From Streptobacillus moniliformis DSM 12112 (GTDB lineage: Bacteria; Fusobacteriota; Fusobacteriia; Fusobacteriales; Leptotrichiaceae): a stretch of DNA of 64,000 bases. The notes under the pieces are model-generated. The model ran no database searches and was not told where the DNA came from. It saw only the letters and a program-made list of their open reading frames with translations. Numbering within the stretch: the first letter of the stretch is position 1; every line of letters starts with the position of its first letter. The DNA is taken from contig NC_013515.1 of NCBI RefSeq assembly GCF_000024565.1, positions 1,160,497 through 1,224,496 of the forward strand. Reading direction: 5' to 3'. Shown here in pieces: positions 46,963 through 56,484 of the stretch. A program made the position numbers and the translations under genes.

Positions 46963-49749
46963 CTATAGTCCTTTCAACATTTTTAATACTTTAGCATCTC
47001 TTAATGTAACATCTGGATATTCTAAATCTTGCCCAACTTCTTCAGAATATTTCCAACATCTTTCACATTTTTTACCTAAAGCTCTTACTATTTTAACTTC
47101 AAATCCTTCTAAATCAGTACTTTCTAGTTCTTCTGTATTTGTAAATTCAACCTGTGATACAAGGAATATATCTGATATATCCCAATTAGAATATTCTTTA
47201 ATAAATTCATATTTATCATTAGTTACTTTAATTAATACTCTTGCATCAAGAGATAAACCTATAGAACCATTTTGTCTTTCTTTTTCTATTTTCTTATTAA
47301 CTTCTTTTCTAAGTTCTCCTAGTATTTGCCATTTTTTAGCAAGTTCTTCATTCATATGTTCTGGTTTAGCTTTTATCCATGAAGCTAAATGTACACTTTC
47401 TTCTTTACCTTCATAATCAAGTCTTTCCCAAATTTCTTCTGCTGTAAATGACAGTACTGGTGATATTATTCTTACTAAAACATCTAAAATATCTACTAAT
47501 ACACTTTGAGCAGATCTTCTCTCTAATGAATCCTTATATTCACAGTATAATCTATCTTTTATTATATCAAGATAAAATGATGACATTTCAACAGAACAGA
47601 AATAAAGTATTTCTTGGAATAATGAATAAAATTCATAATTTTCATAATGTTTAGTAACTTTTTCTTTTAATTCTTCTAACTTATGCATAGCCCATTTATC
47701 TATTTCTAACATATCATCATAAGCTACTTTATTACTTCTATCAAAATCATTTATATTACCTAATAAATATCTTGCAGTATTTCTTATTTTTCTATATGAA
47801 TCTGTCATTTGTTGTATTATATTATCAGAAATTCTAACATCTTCTCTATAATCAACACTTGAAACCCAAAGTCTTAATATATCTGCACCATGCACATCTA
47901 TAATATCTTTAGGAGTTATAGTATTACCTAATGATTTAGACATTTTTCTACCTTGTCCATCCATAACAAAACCATGAGTTAATAATTTCTTGTAAGGTGA
48001 ATCAAATGTAGAAGCTACTGATGTAAGTAATGATGATTGGAACCAACCTCTATGTTGATCAGAACCTTCAAGATAAAGATCTACTGGTCTAATATTATAT
48101 CCTCTAGGTCTTAATACTGCTCTATGAGAAACTCCTGAATCAAACCATACATCAAGTATTGATCTTTCTTTTCTTAATTCAACATCTTTTAAATTATGTT
48201 TGATTAATAATTCTTCTCCTATTATATCCTTAGCACTATATTTCCACCAAATATCAGTTCCTTCTTTTTCTACTAAATCTATTACCCTAGACATTATCTC
48301 TGATTCATATACTACCTCATTAGTTTTAGCATTATAGAAAATTGGTATAGGAACTCCCCAAACTCTTTGTCTTGATATAGTCCAATCTGGTCTATTTTCC
48401 ATCATAGAAGTAATTCTATTTCTTCCCCATGCTGGAACAAATTCAACTTCTTCTAATTTTTCTAAAGTATTTTCTCTAACCTCACCATCAACTTTTATAA
48501 ACCACTGTTCTGTAGCTCTAAATATTACAGGTTTTTTACTTCTCCAATCATGAGGGTATGAGTGAACTAATTTTTTATGCCCTAATAAATGCCCACTATT
48601 TTCAAGATCAGCCATTATTGCAGAATTTGCTTTTTTATAGAAAAGACCCTCATATCTTGGTGCTTCACTTGTCATATGACCTTTATCATCAACAGGAGAT
48701 AATATACCTATTCCATATTTTAATGATACATTATAGTCATCAACCCCATGCCCTGGTGCTGTATGAACACAACCAGTACCTGCATCTTCTGTAACATGAT
48801 CTCCTAAAATTAACATAGATACTCTATCATATATAGGGTGCTTATATGTTAATCTTTCAAAATCTTTTCCTTGTATTTCTTTTATTAATTCAAAACTTAA
48901 GTTCATTTCATTAAATGCTTTTTCAGCTAATGATTTACTTAATATTAAATTACCTTTTTCTGTCTTATATACTCCATATACAAAGTTTTCGTTTAAAGAT
49001 ATAGCTAAGTTTGCAGGTATAGTCCATGGAGTAGTTGTCCATATTATTACAGCTGCATTTTCAACACCTAATTTTTCATTAGTTTCATCAGTTAAATTCA
49101 TCTTAACATATATTGAATCAGATTCTACATCTTTATATTCTATTTCAGCTTCTGCAAGTGCAGTTTCAGTAGTAGGCGACCAATAAACTGGTTTTAATCC
49201 TTTATATACATATCCATTTTCATATATATCTCTAAAAACTCTTAATTCTTCTGCTTCAAATTCTTTATTTAATGTAATATATGGATTATTCCAATCTCCT
49301 AAAATTCCTAATCTAATAAAATCTTTCTTTTGCATTTCTACAGATTTTAAAGCATATTTCTTACAAGCATTTCTTAGTTCTAAAGGCGACATTTCTTTAG
49401 CTTTTTCACCTAAATCTTGTATCATTTTCCATTCTATTGGAAGTCCATGTGTATCCCAACCTGGTATATATGGTGCATTAAACCCTTGTAATCTCTTATA
49501 TTTTAATATTATATCTTTAAGCACCTTATTTATTGCATGCCCTATATGTAAATTTCCATTTGCATATGGTGGTCCATCATGTAAGAAAAAAGTTGGTTTT
49601 TCATTATCTAAAGATTTTTCATATATTTTATTTTTTTCCCAATCCCTTATAGTTAAAGGTTCTTTTTGAGAAAGATTTGCCTTCATTTTAAAGCTCGTTT
49701 TAGGTAAATTAAGCGTGCTTGCATAATCTACTTTATTTTCTTCTGACAT
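46963..49749 (-). CDS. ileS: Isoleucyl-tRNA synthetase, zinc motif half lost
   Basis: Class I synthetase charging tRNA-Ile; 928 aa from the ATG at 49749, which has a perfect AGGAGG site (an ATG 27 bases earlier lies inside the tex gene end). HIGH motif in [16 protein letters not shown], editing (CP1) domain with [19 protein letters not shown] in [11 protein letters not shown]-terminal anticodon domain. The final zinc finger normally has two CxxC pairs. The first (KCERCWKYS) is present, but the second reads TLRDA where related enzymes have CPRCA, so two of four zinc ligands are missing. Confidence 0.97.
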   Translation of the reverse strand: MSEENKVDYASTLNLPKTSFKMKANLSQKEPLTIRDWEKNKIYEKSLDNEKPTFFLHDGPPYANGNLHIGHAINKVLKDIILKYKRLQGFNAPYIPGWDTHGLPIEWKMIQDLGEKAKEMSPLELRNACKKYALKSVEMQKKDFIRLGILGDWNNPYITLNKEFEAEELRVFRDIYENGYVYKGLKPVYWSPTTETALAEAEIEYKDVESDSIYVKMNLTDETNEKLGVENAAVIIWTTTPWTIPANLAISLNENFVYGVYKTEKGNLILSKSLAEKAFNEMNLSFELIKEIQGKDFERLTYKHPIYDRVSMLILGDHVTEDAGTGCVHTAPGHGVDDYNVSLKYGIGILSPVDDKGHMTSEAPRYEGLFYKKANSAIMADLENSGHLLGHKKLVHSYPHDWRSKKPVIFRATEQWFIKVDGEVRENTLEKLEEVEFVPAWGRNRITSMMENRPDWTISRQRVWGVPIPIFYNAKTNEVVYESEIMSRVIDLVEKEGTDIWWKYSAKDIIGEELLIKHNLKDVELRKERSILDVWFDSGVSHRAVLRPRGYNIRPVDLYLEGSDQHRGWFQSSLLTSVASTFDSPYKKLLTHGFVMDGQGRKMSKSLGNTITPKDIIDVHGADILRLWVSSVDYREDVRISDNIIQQMTDSYRKIRNTARYLLGNINDFDRSNKVAYDDMLEIDKWAMHKLEELKEKVTKHYENYEFYSLFQEILYFCSVEMSSFYLDIIKDRLYCEYKDSLERRSAQSVLVDILDVLVRIISPVLSFTAEEIWERLDYEGKEESVHLASWIKAKPEHMNEELAKKWQILGELRKEVNKKIEKERQNGSIGLSLDARVLIKVTNDKYEFIKEYSNWDISDIFLVSQVEFTNTEELESTDLEGFEVKIVRALGKKCERCWKYSEEVGQDLEYPDVTLRDAKVLKMLKGL

Positions 49750-49757
49750 ATTTCCTC

Positions 49758-52046
49758 CTATTTTTTTATTTTCCATCCTTTATTTATCAGTTGTTGTTCT
49801 AATTTTTTTCTTTGTATTTCTTCTTTATTATTTTTATTATTTTGCTTTTTCTTTTTATTAGGTTTAACATAATTAGCATCTTTTCTAGTTAAACCAACTC
49901 TTCCTCTTTGAATATCTATATCAAGTACTCTAACTTTAATTATTTGACCTATAGATAACACTTTAGTAGGATCATCAATAAATGAATTTGAAAGTTCAGA
50001 TATATGTATCATAGCATCATTTTTTAACCCTATATCCACAAATGCTCCAAATTTTGTAACATTTCTAACAGTTCCTTCAAGTTCCATTCCAACTTTTAAA
50101 TCCTCAATAGATAAAATATCCTCTCTTAAAAGTGGTTTATCAAATTCATCTCTTGGATCACGTCTATCCTTAATTAAGGCTTCATAAACATCTTTTGTAG
50201 TCTTATCTAGTCCTGTTTTTTCTATTATATTTTGTAAATTAACTAATTTAAGTTTTTCTCTTACTAACTCTAAATCTGTTTTTAATTCATTTACATTTGT
50301 AGATGAGCTAGATAAGATCTCTTCTGCAATATGATATGATTCAGGGTGAATTATTGTATTATCTAAAGGATTTTCACCATTAGGTATAACAACAAATCCT
50401 GCTAATTGCTCAAATGCTTTAGCACCAAGACCTTTTACCTTTAATATTTCTTTTCTATTTTTGAAATCTCCATTTTCTTTTCTATACTCAACTATATTTT
50501 TAGCAATATTTTTCTTAATACCTGATACAAAGCTTAAAAGTTCTGCACTTGCAGTATTAATATTTACTCCAACTCTATTAACTATTTTTTCTATAGTTTG
50601 TTCAAGTTCTTCATTTAATTTCTTTTGATTTACATCATGTTGATACATTCCAACACCTATAGATTTAGGATCTATTTTAACAAGTTCAGCAAGTGGATCT
50701 TGCAGCCTTCTTGAAATAGATATAGTTCCTCTTACAGTTACATCTAATTCAGGAAATTCATCAGCAGCAACTTTAGATGCTGAATAAACAGATGCTCCAG
50801 CTTCATTAACTATAATATATGAAACTTTCTTTTCTTTGTATTCTTTAAGTAATGCTGCAACAAAGCTTTCTGTTTCACGACTTGCAGTTCCATTACCTAT
50901 TGCAACTATATCAACATCATATTTACTTAAATATTTAAGTATCTTGTTTCTTGCAGTTTCTAATTGTTTTTCACTATGCATTTCCTTAACTAAATAAACT
51001 ACATCACTTTCTTTAAAGAAACCGTCTTTATCAATTATTGCAAGCTTTGCCCCTGTTCTATACCCTGGGTCTAACCCTAGTATAGTCTTTTTATTTAATG
51101 GTGGTTGTAATAGTAATTTTTCTAAATTAGTAGCAAAGTTTTCTATAGCTTCTAATTCTGCTTTTTCTGTTAATATATTTCTTAGTTCATTTTCAATAGA
51201 TGGATACATTAATCTATCTATAGAATCATTTACTATATCTATGAAAAAAGATTTTAAATTATCATTTTTAAAATTCATATGATACATTTTATTTACTAAT
51301 TCTTCTCTTACGTTATCATCTATTTCTAAATTTACTTTTAGGATTTTTTCATTTTCTCCACGATTTATAGCAAGTATTCTATGAGTAACTATTTTAGAAT
51401 ATGCTTCTTGGAAATTGTAGTAGTCTTTATATACTTGTTTTTCATCAAGCCCTTTATTTTTTTCAATAAGCTTAGAAACTACTAAAGATTTTTGAGAAAG
51501 TAAATTTCTTAAATATTCTCTATTAGTAATTTCCTCTGATATTTTTTGAGCATGTATTAAATGAACACCCTCTAGTGCATCCTCAACACTTAAAATATTA
51601 TCATTAATATATTTATTAGCTTCTTCTTTTAATATATCAATAGTAATTTTCTCATCTTTTGCAAAAATAGCTAAAGGTTCTAATCCATTTTCTATAGCTA
51701 TATCAGCCTTAGTTTTTTTCTTTTTCTTATATGGCATATATAAGTCTTCTACTCTTTGTAAAACAGTAGCTTCATTAATAGACTTTTCAAGCTCTGGTGT
51801 TAATGCACCTTGTTCTTCAATAAGTCTTATTACTTCTTCTTTTCTTTTCTCTAAATTTCTATAATATGTTATTTTTTCTACTACATCTCTAATTTGTTCT
51901 TCATCTAAATTACCTGTAACTTCTTTTCTATATCTTGATATGAAAGGAATAGTAGCCCCCTCATCATATAGCTTCATAGTTTCTTCAATCTGCTTTAAAC
52001 CTATATTAAGTTCCTTAGAAACATATTTAAATATTTTATTTTCCAT
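49758..52046 (-). CDS. tex: Tex-family RNA-binding transcription accessory protein
   Basis: Cytoplasmic nucleic-acid-binding protein with a role in transcription and stress; 762 aa. The start at 52046 has a GGAGGAAAT site; two longer starts (52085, 52058) lack one. N-terminal helix-turn-helix part ([20 protein letters not shown]), YqgF-like RNase H fold ([18 protein letters not shown]), helix-hairpin-helix pair ([33 protein letters not shown]), and a C-terminal S1 domain ([20 protein letters not shown]) followed by a lysine-rich tail. First gene of the operon leading to ileS, 8 bases apart. Confidence 0.96.
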   Translation of the reverse strand: MENKIFKYVSKELNIGLKQIEETMKLYDEGATIPFISRYRKEVTGNLDEEQIRDVVEKITYYRNLEKRKEEVIRLIEEQGALTPELEKSINEATVLQRVEDLYMPYKKKKKTKADIAIENGLEPLAIFAKDEKITIDILKEEANKYINDNILSVEDALEGVHLIHAQKISEEITNREYLRNLLSQKSLVVSKLIEKNKGLDEKQVYKDYYNFQEAYSKIVTHRILAINRGENEKILKVNLEIDDNVREELVNKMYHMNFKNDNLKSFFIDIVNDSIDRLMYPSIENELRNILTEKAELEAIENFATNLEKLLLQPPLNKKTILGLDPGYRTGAKLAIIDKDGFFKESDVVYLVKEMHSEKQLETARNKILKYLSKYDVDIVAIGNGTASRETESFVAALLKEYKEKKVSYIIVNEAGASVYSASKVAADEFPELDVTVRGTISISRRLQDPLAELVKIDPKSIGVGMYQHDVNQKKLNEELEQTIEKIVNRVGVNINTASAELLSFVSGIKKNIAKNIVEYRKENGDFKNRKEILKVKGLGAKAFEQLAGFVVIPNGENPLDNTIIHPESYHIAEEILSSSSTNVNELKTDLELVREKLKLVNLQNIIEKTGLDKTTKDVYEALIKDRRDPRDEFDKPLLREDILSIEDLKVGMELEGTVRNVTKFGAFVDIGLKNDAMIHISELSNSFIDDPTKVLSIGQIIKVRVLDIDIQRGRVGLTRKDANYVKPNKKKKQNNKNNKEEIQRKKLEQQLINKGWKIKK

Positions 52047-52067
52047 TATTTCCTCCATTATTTTCCT

Positions 52068-52096
52068 ATCATACCATTTTATCACATTTTTTTCAA
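52068..52096 (-). promoter_or_regulatory. Promoter of the tex-ileS operon
   Basis: -35 TTGAAA (52091-52096), 17-base spacer and -10 TATGAT (52068-52073), with TGG directly before the -10. It overlaps the 3' end of the MFS reading frame. The GGAGG site of tex follows. Confidence 0.65.
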
Positions 52097-53360
52097 AATT
52101 TCTAGATATTGCAAGATATTTAGATGTCTAAAATTAAAAAAGAGAAGCAAAGCATTTTTTACTTCTCCAAATATTAATTGCATGTTTTCATTAAATAATT
52201 TATTATGAAATTTAAATATTGATATTAATAATATAGCAAAAACTATGGTGAAATTAGATATAATTAAATATTGTAAACTAACAAATTTTAAAATAAAGCT
52301 AAATAAGATTAACATAATAAGTGATGCTATTCTTGATGAAGTACTTTTTAACGATATTAAAGAACTAATATTTTCTTTTGATACTATTTTTGAAAAATTA
52401 TATATAATAAAATAATCAAGTATCGTAAAAATAGAACAAATCAATAAATATATTACAATTACTAAATATTTATTATTTGATAAAATAATTAAAGGTATTA
52501 TTATTAATACACTAAAAGAAAAATAAATGTATCTCATATTATTTTTTGCTTTTTCAATAGGGAAATAATATGAGATAAATCCAATAAGTTGAAATAAAAT
52601 ATAGTAAATATATAAATTTTCTTGCTTAATCCCCTTTGTTAAAAATAAAGCTTGCCAAAGTTGAAAATGTGTTTGAAAATATATTTGGCTTACAAGACAT
52701 AAAAATATATAAATTCTTAAATTTTCATTTACCTTTAATTCATTAATCACCTGAAATAAATGTATTTTTATTTTTACATTTTCATTTAATGATTTTTGAT
52801 TATTTTTGAAAAAAAGAAGAATTATAAAAAATGAAAAAGCAATAAATAATGCTCCTAAAAGATATATTTTAAACCCTATTTTAAAATATAGGAAAGACCC
52901 TAAAACACTACCCATCATCATTCCTATAAACATTATTTGTTGAGATGTTTTTATAAATTTGTTAAGCAATGTTTCATCTTCATTTTTTATGTCATTTATA
53001 ATTTGAGCATCTAATGTTCCGCTTATTGTAGCTTCATAAAACCCATAAATAAACCAAGCCAATGCTAAAATATACAAACTAGAAAACTTATATATTAAAA
53101 TAAAAGTTATAATAACCAATATATTAGATAATAAATATAAAAATTTTCTAGAATATTTATCTGCCCAAATTCCACTTGGAAATTCAAATAATAATATTGC
53201 TAAACTAAAAAATGATTGTATAAAAAATTATATTTGATATATTTAATCCTTTTTGAAATAATAATACTGTTAATATTGCATGTGGTAATGATCTTGCTAA
53301 AACAATCATAAATATTGAAATATAGTAAAATGTTAGATTTCTATTTAAAGTATTTTTCAT
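52082..53360 (-). pseudogene. MFS transporter, frameshifted near the N-terminus
   Basis: Major facilitator family membrane protein in two frames. From the ATG at 53360 the frame gives NRNLTFYYISIFMIVLARSL and LLFQKGLNISNIIF, then stops. Removing one T from a T6 run at 53222-53227 joins it to IQSFFSLAILLFEFPSGIWA and the family motif DKYSRK, then continues to 52082. The restored protein would be about 425 aa with roughly 11-12 helices. The fragment from 53119 lacks the first two helices and cannot be a working transporter by itself. The far C-terminus also reads through a terminator hairpin. Substrate unknown; drug or peptide efflux is the usual role. Confidence 0.75.
52142..52167 (-). terminator. 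Terminator inside the 3' end of the MFS frame
   Basis: Stem GAGAAG / CTTCTC with a 14-base loop followed on the minus strand by TTTTTT and then AATTTT. It lies about 55 bases before the present stop codon of the MFS frame, implying the original stop was further upstream. Confidence 0.65.
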
Positions 53361-53391
53361 TTATTTTCACCCACAGAAAATATTTTTTCAT
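53341..53391 (-). other. Tiny reading frame behind a strong ribosome site, upstream of the MFS gene
   Basis: A perfect GGAGG (53400-53404) lies 8 bases before an ATG at 53391 that encodes 16 residues (MKKYFLWVKINEKYFK), overlapping the MFS start in another frame. A second ATG at 53395 gives 12 residues ending in TGA across the MFS ATG (ATGA). It could be a leader peptide or just the remains of the original MFS start. Confidence 0.3.
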
Positions 53392-53426
53392 ACATATTAC
53401 CTCCTTAATATAAATAAAGCCTATAT

Positions 53427-53450
53427 AAAATAGACTATTTTCTAATTATA
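53427..53450 (-). promoter_or_regulatory. MFS promoter -10 with adjacent palindrome (candidate operator)
   Basis: TATAAT (53445-53450, minus strand) is followed by the 15-base palindrome AAAATAG-A-CTATTTT (53427-53441) at the expected transcription start. The -35 is poor. A repressor site at this position is plausible but the DNA is very AT-rich. Confidence 0.4.
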
Positions 53451-53824
53451 CATTACTAATAAAATCTTACTAAAGAGAATAACATAAAACATTAAATTAA
53501 TCAATAAGTCAAGTATATAAGTTGTATATGTTCTAATATATTTAATATATAAATTGTTTTGAAAATTATATTTTATTAATAGATTACTTTAAACATTTAC
53601 TCAAAACTTTATATATCTTTCAAACTATTTTTTATTGTAAAAATTTTTCAAATATTGAACATTTTAACAATATGAAATATCTACCTATTTACATACTATA
53701 ACTACCACGCTTAAAAAATTATTATTTATCATCATTAATTACAATTAAACCTATATTTACAATAACAATTTTGCCTTATTTTATTTAATTAGAATTGTAA
53801 TATGTTAAAATAAAAAAATAACTT
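53451..53824. other. AT-rich intergenic stretch, no gene seen
   Basis: About 370 bases between divergent transcription units. No open frame with a ribosome site longer than about 10 codons, no tRNA and no clear repeat. An 8-base inverted pair (TTACAATT / AATTGTAA, 53739-53800) is weak given the composition. Confidence 0.6.
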
Positions 53825-53853
53825 TTGACTTTCAATAATTATAAAGTTATAAT
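53825..53853 (+). promoter_or_regulatory. Promoter of the plus-strand peptide cassette
   Basis: -35 TTGACT (53825-53830), exactly 17 bases, perfect -10 TATAAT (53848-53853). Predicted start near 53860, giving a leader of about 50 bases before the ATG at 53912. Confidence 0.8.
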
Positions 53854-53911
53854 TAATGTAGAAGAGATAGTAGCTACATTCTTTAAAAAATAATAGAAAG
53901 CAGGAATTTAA

Positions 53912-54235
53912 ATGAAAAAACAATTTTTAGTTTTATCAGTTTTATTGGTTTCTTTAACATCATTCTCTAACGGTATTTCAATAGGTCAAAACAACGACTT
54001 TTTAAACGAACGTCAAGAAGTTTGGAATACTAAAGATTTTCTTTATGAAACTGGGAAAGGGGCGGTTTCTAGTGCAGTAGCCGGTGCTGTTGTAGGTGGG
54101 GCAGGTGGAAGCGTTACATTACCTATTGTTGGAACTGTTGCTGGAGCAAGTGGCGGAGCAATATTAGGTGCTGTTGGTGGTGCAATTTCTAATGCTGGTG
54201 AGTATATAATTGATGAAATTGCAGGAAAACACTAA
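53912..54235 (+). CDS. Exported glycine-zipper protein, bacteriocin-like
   Basis: 107 aa. Sec signal peptide about 1-19 (KKQFLVLSVLLVSLTSFSN). The mature part has a short polar segment (NNDFLNERQEVWNTKDFLYE) followed by a 55-residue Gly/Ala/Val block with repeated GxxxG spacing (AVAGAVVGGAGGSV, GTVAGASGGAILGAVGGAI) and an acidic end (YIIDEIAGKH). Gly-zipper helices of this sort occur in class IIb two-peptide bacteriocins and in some small membrane-inserting or outer-membrane proteins. There is no double-glycine leader; export would be by Sec. It is the first gene of the only plus-strand unit in the window, with a strong promoter and two tiny membrane genes behind it. Bacteriocin function is an inference. 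Confidence 0.7.
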   Translation: MKKQFLVLSVLLVSLTSFSNGISIGQNNDFLNERQEVWNTKDFLYETGKGAVSSAVAGAVVGGAGGSVTLPIVGTVAGASGGAILGAVGGAISNAGEYIIDEIAGKH

Positions 54236-54257
54236 TAAAATCACGAGGTGAATAAAA

Positions 54258-54368
54258 ATGGATAAATATACAATAATTAAATATATTATGATGTTCTTAC
54301 AAGTTTCTATTGCAATTTTAGTTTATAGAAAATTTTCACAAGATAATAACAATAAAAATGAAAAATAG
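54258..54368 (+). CDS. 36-residue single-helix membrane peptide
   Basis: Starts with a strong GAGGTG site 7 bases before the ATG, 22 bases after the glycine-zipper gene. The sequence opens MDKYTIIKYI, has one hydrophobic helix (about 5-23, including MMFLQVSIAILVY) and a polar, N/K-rich tail (KFSQDNNNKNEK). Too short for most gene callers. By position it could be an immunity, chaperone or partner peptide of the upstream protein; no family recognised. Confidence 0.6.
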   Translation: MDKYTIIKYIMMFLQVSIAILVYRKFSQDNNNKNEK

Positions 54369-54379
54369 AGGTGAGAAAT

Positions 54380-54484
54380 ATGATTAAATATTTAATATTT
54401 AAATATACAATAATTACAGCAATAAATATTACTGTATTCTATCTTTTGGCACGTTGGGCAAGATATAGTAATAAGAAAAAATAA
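54380..54484 (+). CDS. 34-residue single-helix membrane peptide
   Basis: Its AGAGGTGAG ribosome site overlaps the stop of the previous gene. The sequence opens MIKYLIFKYT, the same KY-x-I-x-KY pattern as its neighbour, has one hydrophobic helix (about 4-24) and a basic tail (ARWARYSNKKK). It looks like a diverged duplicate of the 36-residue peptide. Followed 6 bases later by a terminator. Function unknown. Confidence 0.6.
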   Translation: MIKYLIFKYTIITAINITVFYLLARWARYSNKKK

Positions 54485-54490
54485 AAAATT

Positions 54491-54513
54491 AACCAGAGAT
54501 AATATCTCTGGTT
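54491..54513. terminator. Bidirectional terminator shared by the peptide cassette and rluD
   Basis: Near-perfect hairpin AACCAGAGA-TAATA-TCTCTGGTT with TTTTATTTTATT on the plus strand and TTAATTTTTTATTTTTT on the minus strand, so it can stop transcription in both directions. The rluD stop is right next to it. Confidence 0.85.
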
Positions 54514-55410
54514 TTATTTTATTCTAAGTTTAGTATTTGATAAAGCTCTTAAAAAATCACTATGAAAATTACCTATTACATCTATTTTTTCTAATGTAAT
54601 AGGATGAATAAAATTTAACATATATGCATGAAGCATTTGCCTATCATATTCATCTTTTCTACCATATACGCTATCCCCTAATATAGGAAAGAAAAAATGT
54701 GAAAGATGTACCCTAATTTGATGAGTTCTTCCTGTTTCAAGATCTACTTTCAATAAAGAAAATTTTTCATTACTATCTATAACTTCAAAATTAGTAATAG
54801 CAAGTTTACCATTATCAACTACTGCCATTTTCTTTCTATCATTAGGATTTCTTCCTATCATAGTTTCAATTCTTCCACTTTTTTTATTAACTTTTCCTTT
54901 AACTATAGCATAATATATTTTCTTTATTTCCTTATTTTTAAACATTTCGGATAATTTAAAATGAGTTTTATCATCCTTTGCTATGATAATTAAACCTGAT
55001 GTATTTTTATCAAGTCTATGAACTATTCCTGGTCTTAGATCTCCATTAATACCTGATAAATCCTTAATTTTATACATGATAGCATTAACTAGAGTATCTT
55101 CTTCATGTCCCTTAGATGGATGAACTACCATTCCTGCATATTTATTTATTATAGCTAAATACTTATCCTCATAAACTATATCTATATCTATATCCTGTGG
55201 AATAATATCAACCTCTTTTAAAAGAGGTATATCAATAAAAATCTCATCACCAAAATTAACCTTATATGAAGCTTTAGTTTTTTTTCCATTAACTAAAATA
55301 TTATTAGATTTAATAAGCTCTTGTATTCTACTTCTAGTTTCATCCAATTTCTTTGATAAATATATATCTATTCTTTCTAAATTAGAACCAATATCCTCAA
55401 CTAACATCAT
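54514..55410 (-). CDS. rluD: RluD/RluA-family 23S rRNA pseudouridine synthase
   Basis: Converts uridines in large-subunit rRNA to pseudouridine; 298 aa. N-terminal S4 domain (about 13-75, ERIDIYLSKKL); catalytic block RPGIVHRLDKNTSGLIIIAK with the conserved aspartate; later GRTHQIRVHLSHFFFPILGD. Starts at ATGATG behind AAGGAG, overlapping the end of the HD gene. Exact rRNA site inferred from family only. Confidence 0.93.
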   Translation of the reverse strand: MMLVEDIGSNLERIDIYLSKKLDETRSRIQELIKSNNILVNGKKTKASYKVNFGDEIFIDIPLLKEVDIIPQDIDIDIVYEDKYLAIINKYAGMVVHPSKGHEEDTLVNAIMYKIKDLSGINGDLRPGIVHRLDKNTSGLIIIAKDDKTHFKLSEMFKNKEIKKIYYAIVKGKVNKKSGRIETMIGRNPNDRKKMAVVDNGKLAITNFEVIDSNEKFSLLKVDLETGRTHQIRVHLSHFFFPILGDSVYGRKDEYDRQMLHAYMLNFIHPITLEKIDVIGNFHSDFLRALSNTKLRIK

Positions 55411-55801
55411 CCACTCCTTGAAATTTTTTCATATTTTCATCTACATTTTTATCATGATGAATTAATATTAATCTTGCAAGTTCCTTATTGTATTTATAAA
55501 GTCTTTTGCTACCTATTTCCATATGTTTTACAAGTCTTGTTTTTATTCCTATCTTATGCATAACTCTTAATAAAAAAGAAGCATTATCTTTTCCATTATC
55601 ATGTAAAAGTGCAAGTTTTAAATATATTTCAGGTAAATTAATTTTCTTAACACCCTTAAACACATTAATACTATGTAATTTATCATATTTACTCTGAGAT
55701 AAAAAAATTCTTTTTTCATCTTCACTTAATATTTCTAATATTTTCTCCATTTCTTCTATATCTATCTTTTGAAAAAAATATTCATAAAACTTTCTTATCA
55801 T
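55397..55801 (-). CDS. Small HD-domain protein
   Basis: 134 aa. HD-superfamily metal motif LALLHDNGKD, with further histidines in KHMEIGSKRL and LILIHHDKN at HD-domain spacing, so probably a metal-dependent phosphohydrolase. The preceding helices (EKILEILSEDEKRIF) are not informative. Substrate unknown. It is wedged between the HAD phosphatase (4-base overlap) and rluD (14-base overlap). Confidence 0.75.
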   Translation of the reverse strand: MIRKFYEYFFQKIDIEEMEKILEILSEDEKRIFLSQSKYDKLHSINVFKGVKKINLPEIYLKLALLHDNGKDNASFLLRVMHKIGIKTRLVKHMEIGSKRLYKYNKELARLILIHHDKNVDENMKKFQGVDDVS

Positions 55802-56457
55802 AAATACTTTTCTATTATTTCATCTACTGTATTTACACGAGTATCCTCTTTTATACCCTTTTCACCTTTAACCTCGCCAAATCCCCAATTACAATAAATA
55901 AAATCTATTCCTGAATTTTCAGCAGTTTCTTTATCTACTAACATATCACCTACAAAAAGTATATCTTCATTTTTTAAATTTAGCTCATCTCTAAGTCTTA
56001 AAACATTTATATTAGACGGTTTTCTTTCATGTATTTTTTCAGGATCTACTCCTATTATTTTATAGAAATTATATGGTTTTAATTCTTCTATCATACATGA
56101 TTTAACTGCTAAGTCATGATCCTTATTAGTAACAACTGCAAATTTTATGTCATTTAAAGTCAGATGATCAAGTAATTTTTCTATTCCCTTATATGGTTTT
56201 AGATTATAGTCATATTCTTTGTCATATATTTTAAGTAAAACTTCCATAATTTCATCAACACTTTTATCATATTTTTCTTTTTCTATTATTATCTGTACTA
56301 ATTTTCTTAATCCATTACCAACAAAATAATTATACTCCATAGGCTCATAAGTCTTTAATCCAAAATGTTCTAATGCTTTATTAGTTGCATTAGCAATAGC
56401 ATATATTGAATTAAGTAATGTACCATCTAAATCAAATATCACTAACTTTTTTTTCAT
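55798..56457 (-). CDS. HAD-superfamily hydrolase, phosphoglycolate-phosphatase-like
   Basis: 219 aa. Motif I FDLDGTLLNSI with the nucleophile aspartate at the N-terminus, an alpha-helical cap (about 18-85), motif II FAVVTNKD, and the late motifs KPSNINV and DILFVGDMLVDKETAENSG. Overall layout matches Gph/PpaX proteins. True substrate cannot be assigned. The ribosome site AAAAGGTGA precedes the ATG. Confidence 0.88.
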   Translation of the reverse strand: MKKKLVIFDLDGTLLNSIYAIANATNKALEHFGLKTYEPMEYNYFVGNGLRKLVQIIIEKEKYDKSVDEIMEVLLKIYDKEYDYNLKPYKGIEKLLDHLTLNDIKFAVVTNKDHDLAVKSCMIEELKPYNFYKIIGVDPEKIHERKPSNINVLRLRDELNLKNEDILFVGDMLVDKETAENSGIDFIYCNWGFGEVKGEKGIKEDTRVNTVDEIIEKYL

Positions 56458-56484
56458 CTTTTCACCTTTTATTATATTTTTTAA

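Noticed and set aside
53739-53800. Inverted repeat TTACAATT / AATTGTAA as an attachment site
   Set aside because: Arms are only A/T-rich octamers 46 bases apart in AT-rich DNA; expected by chance.
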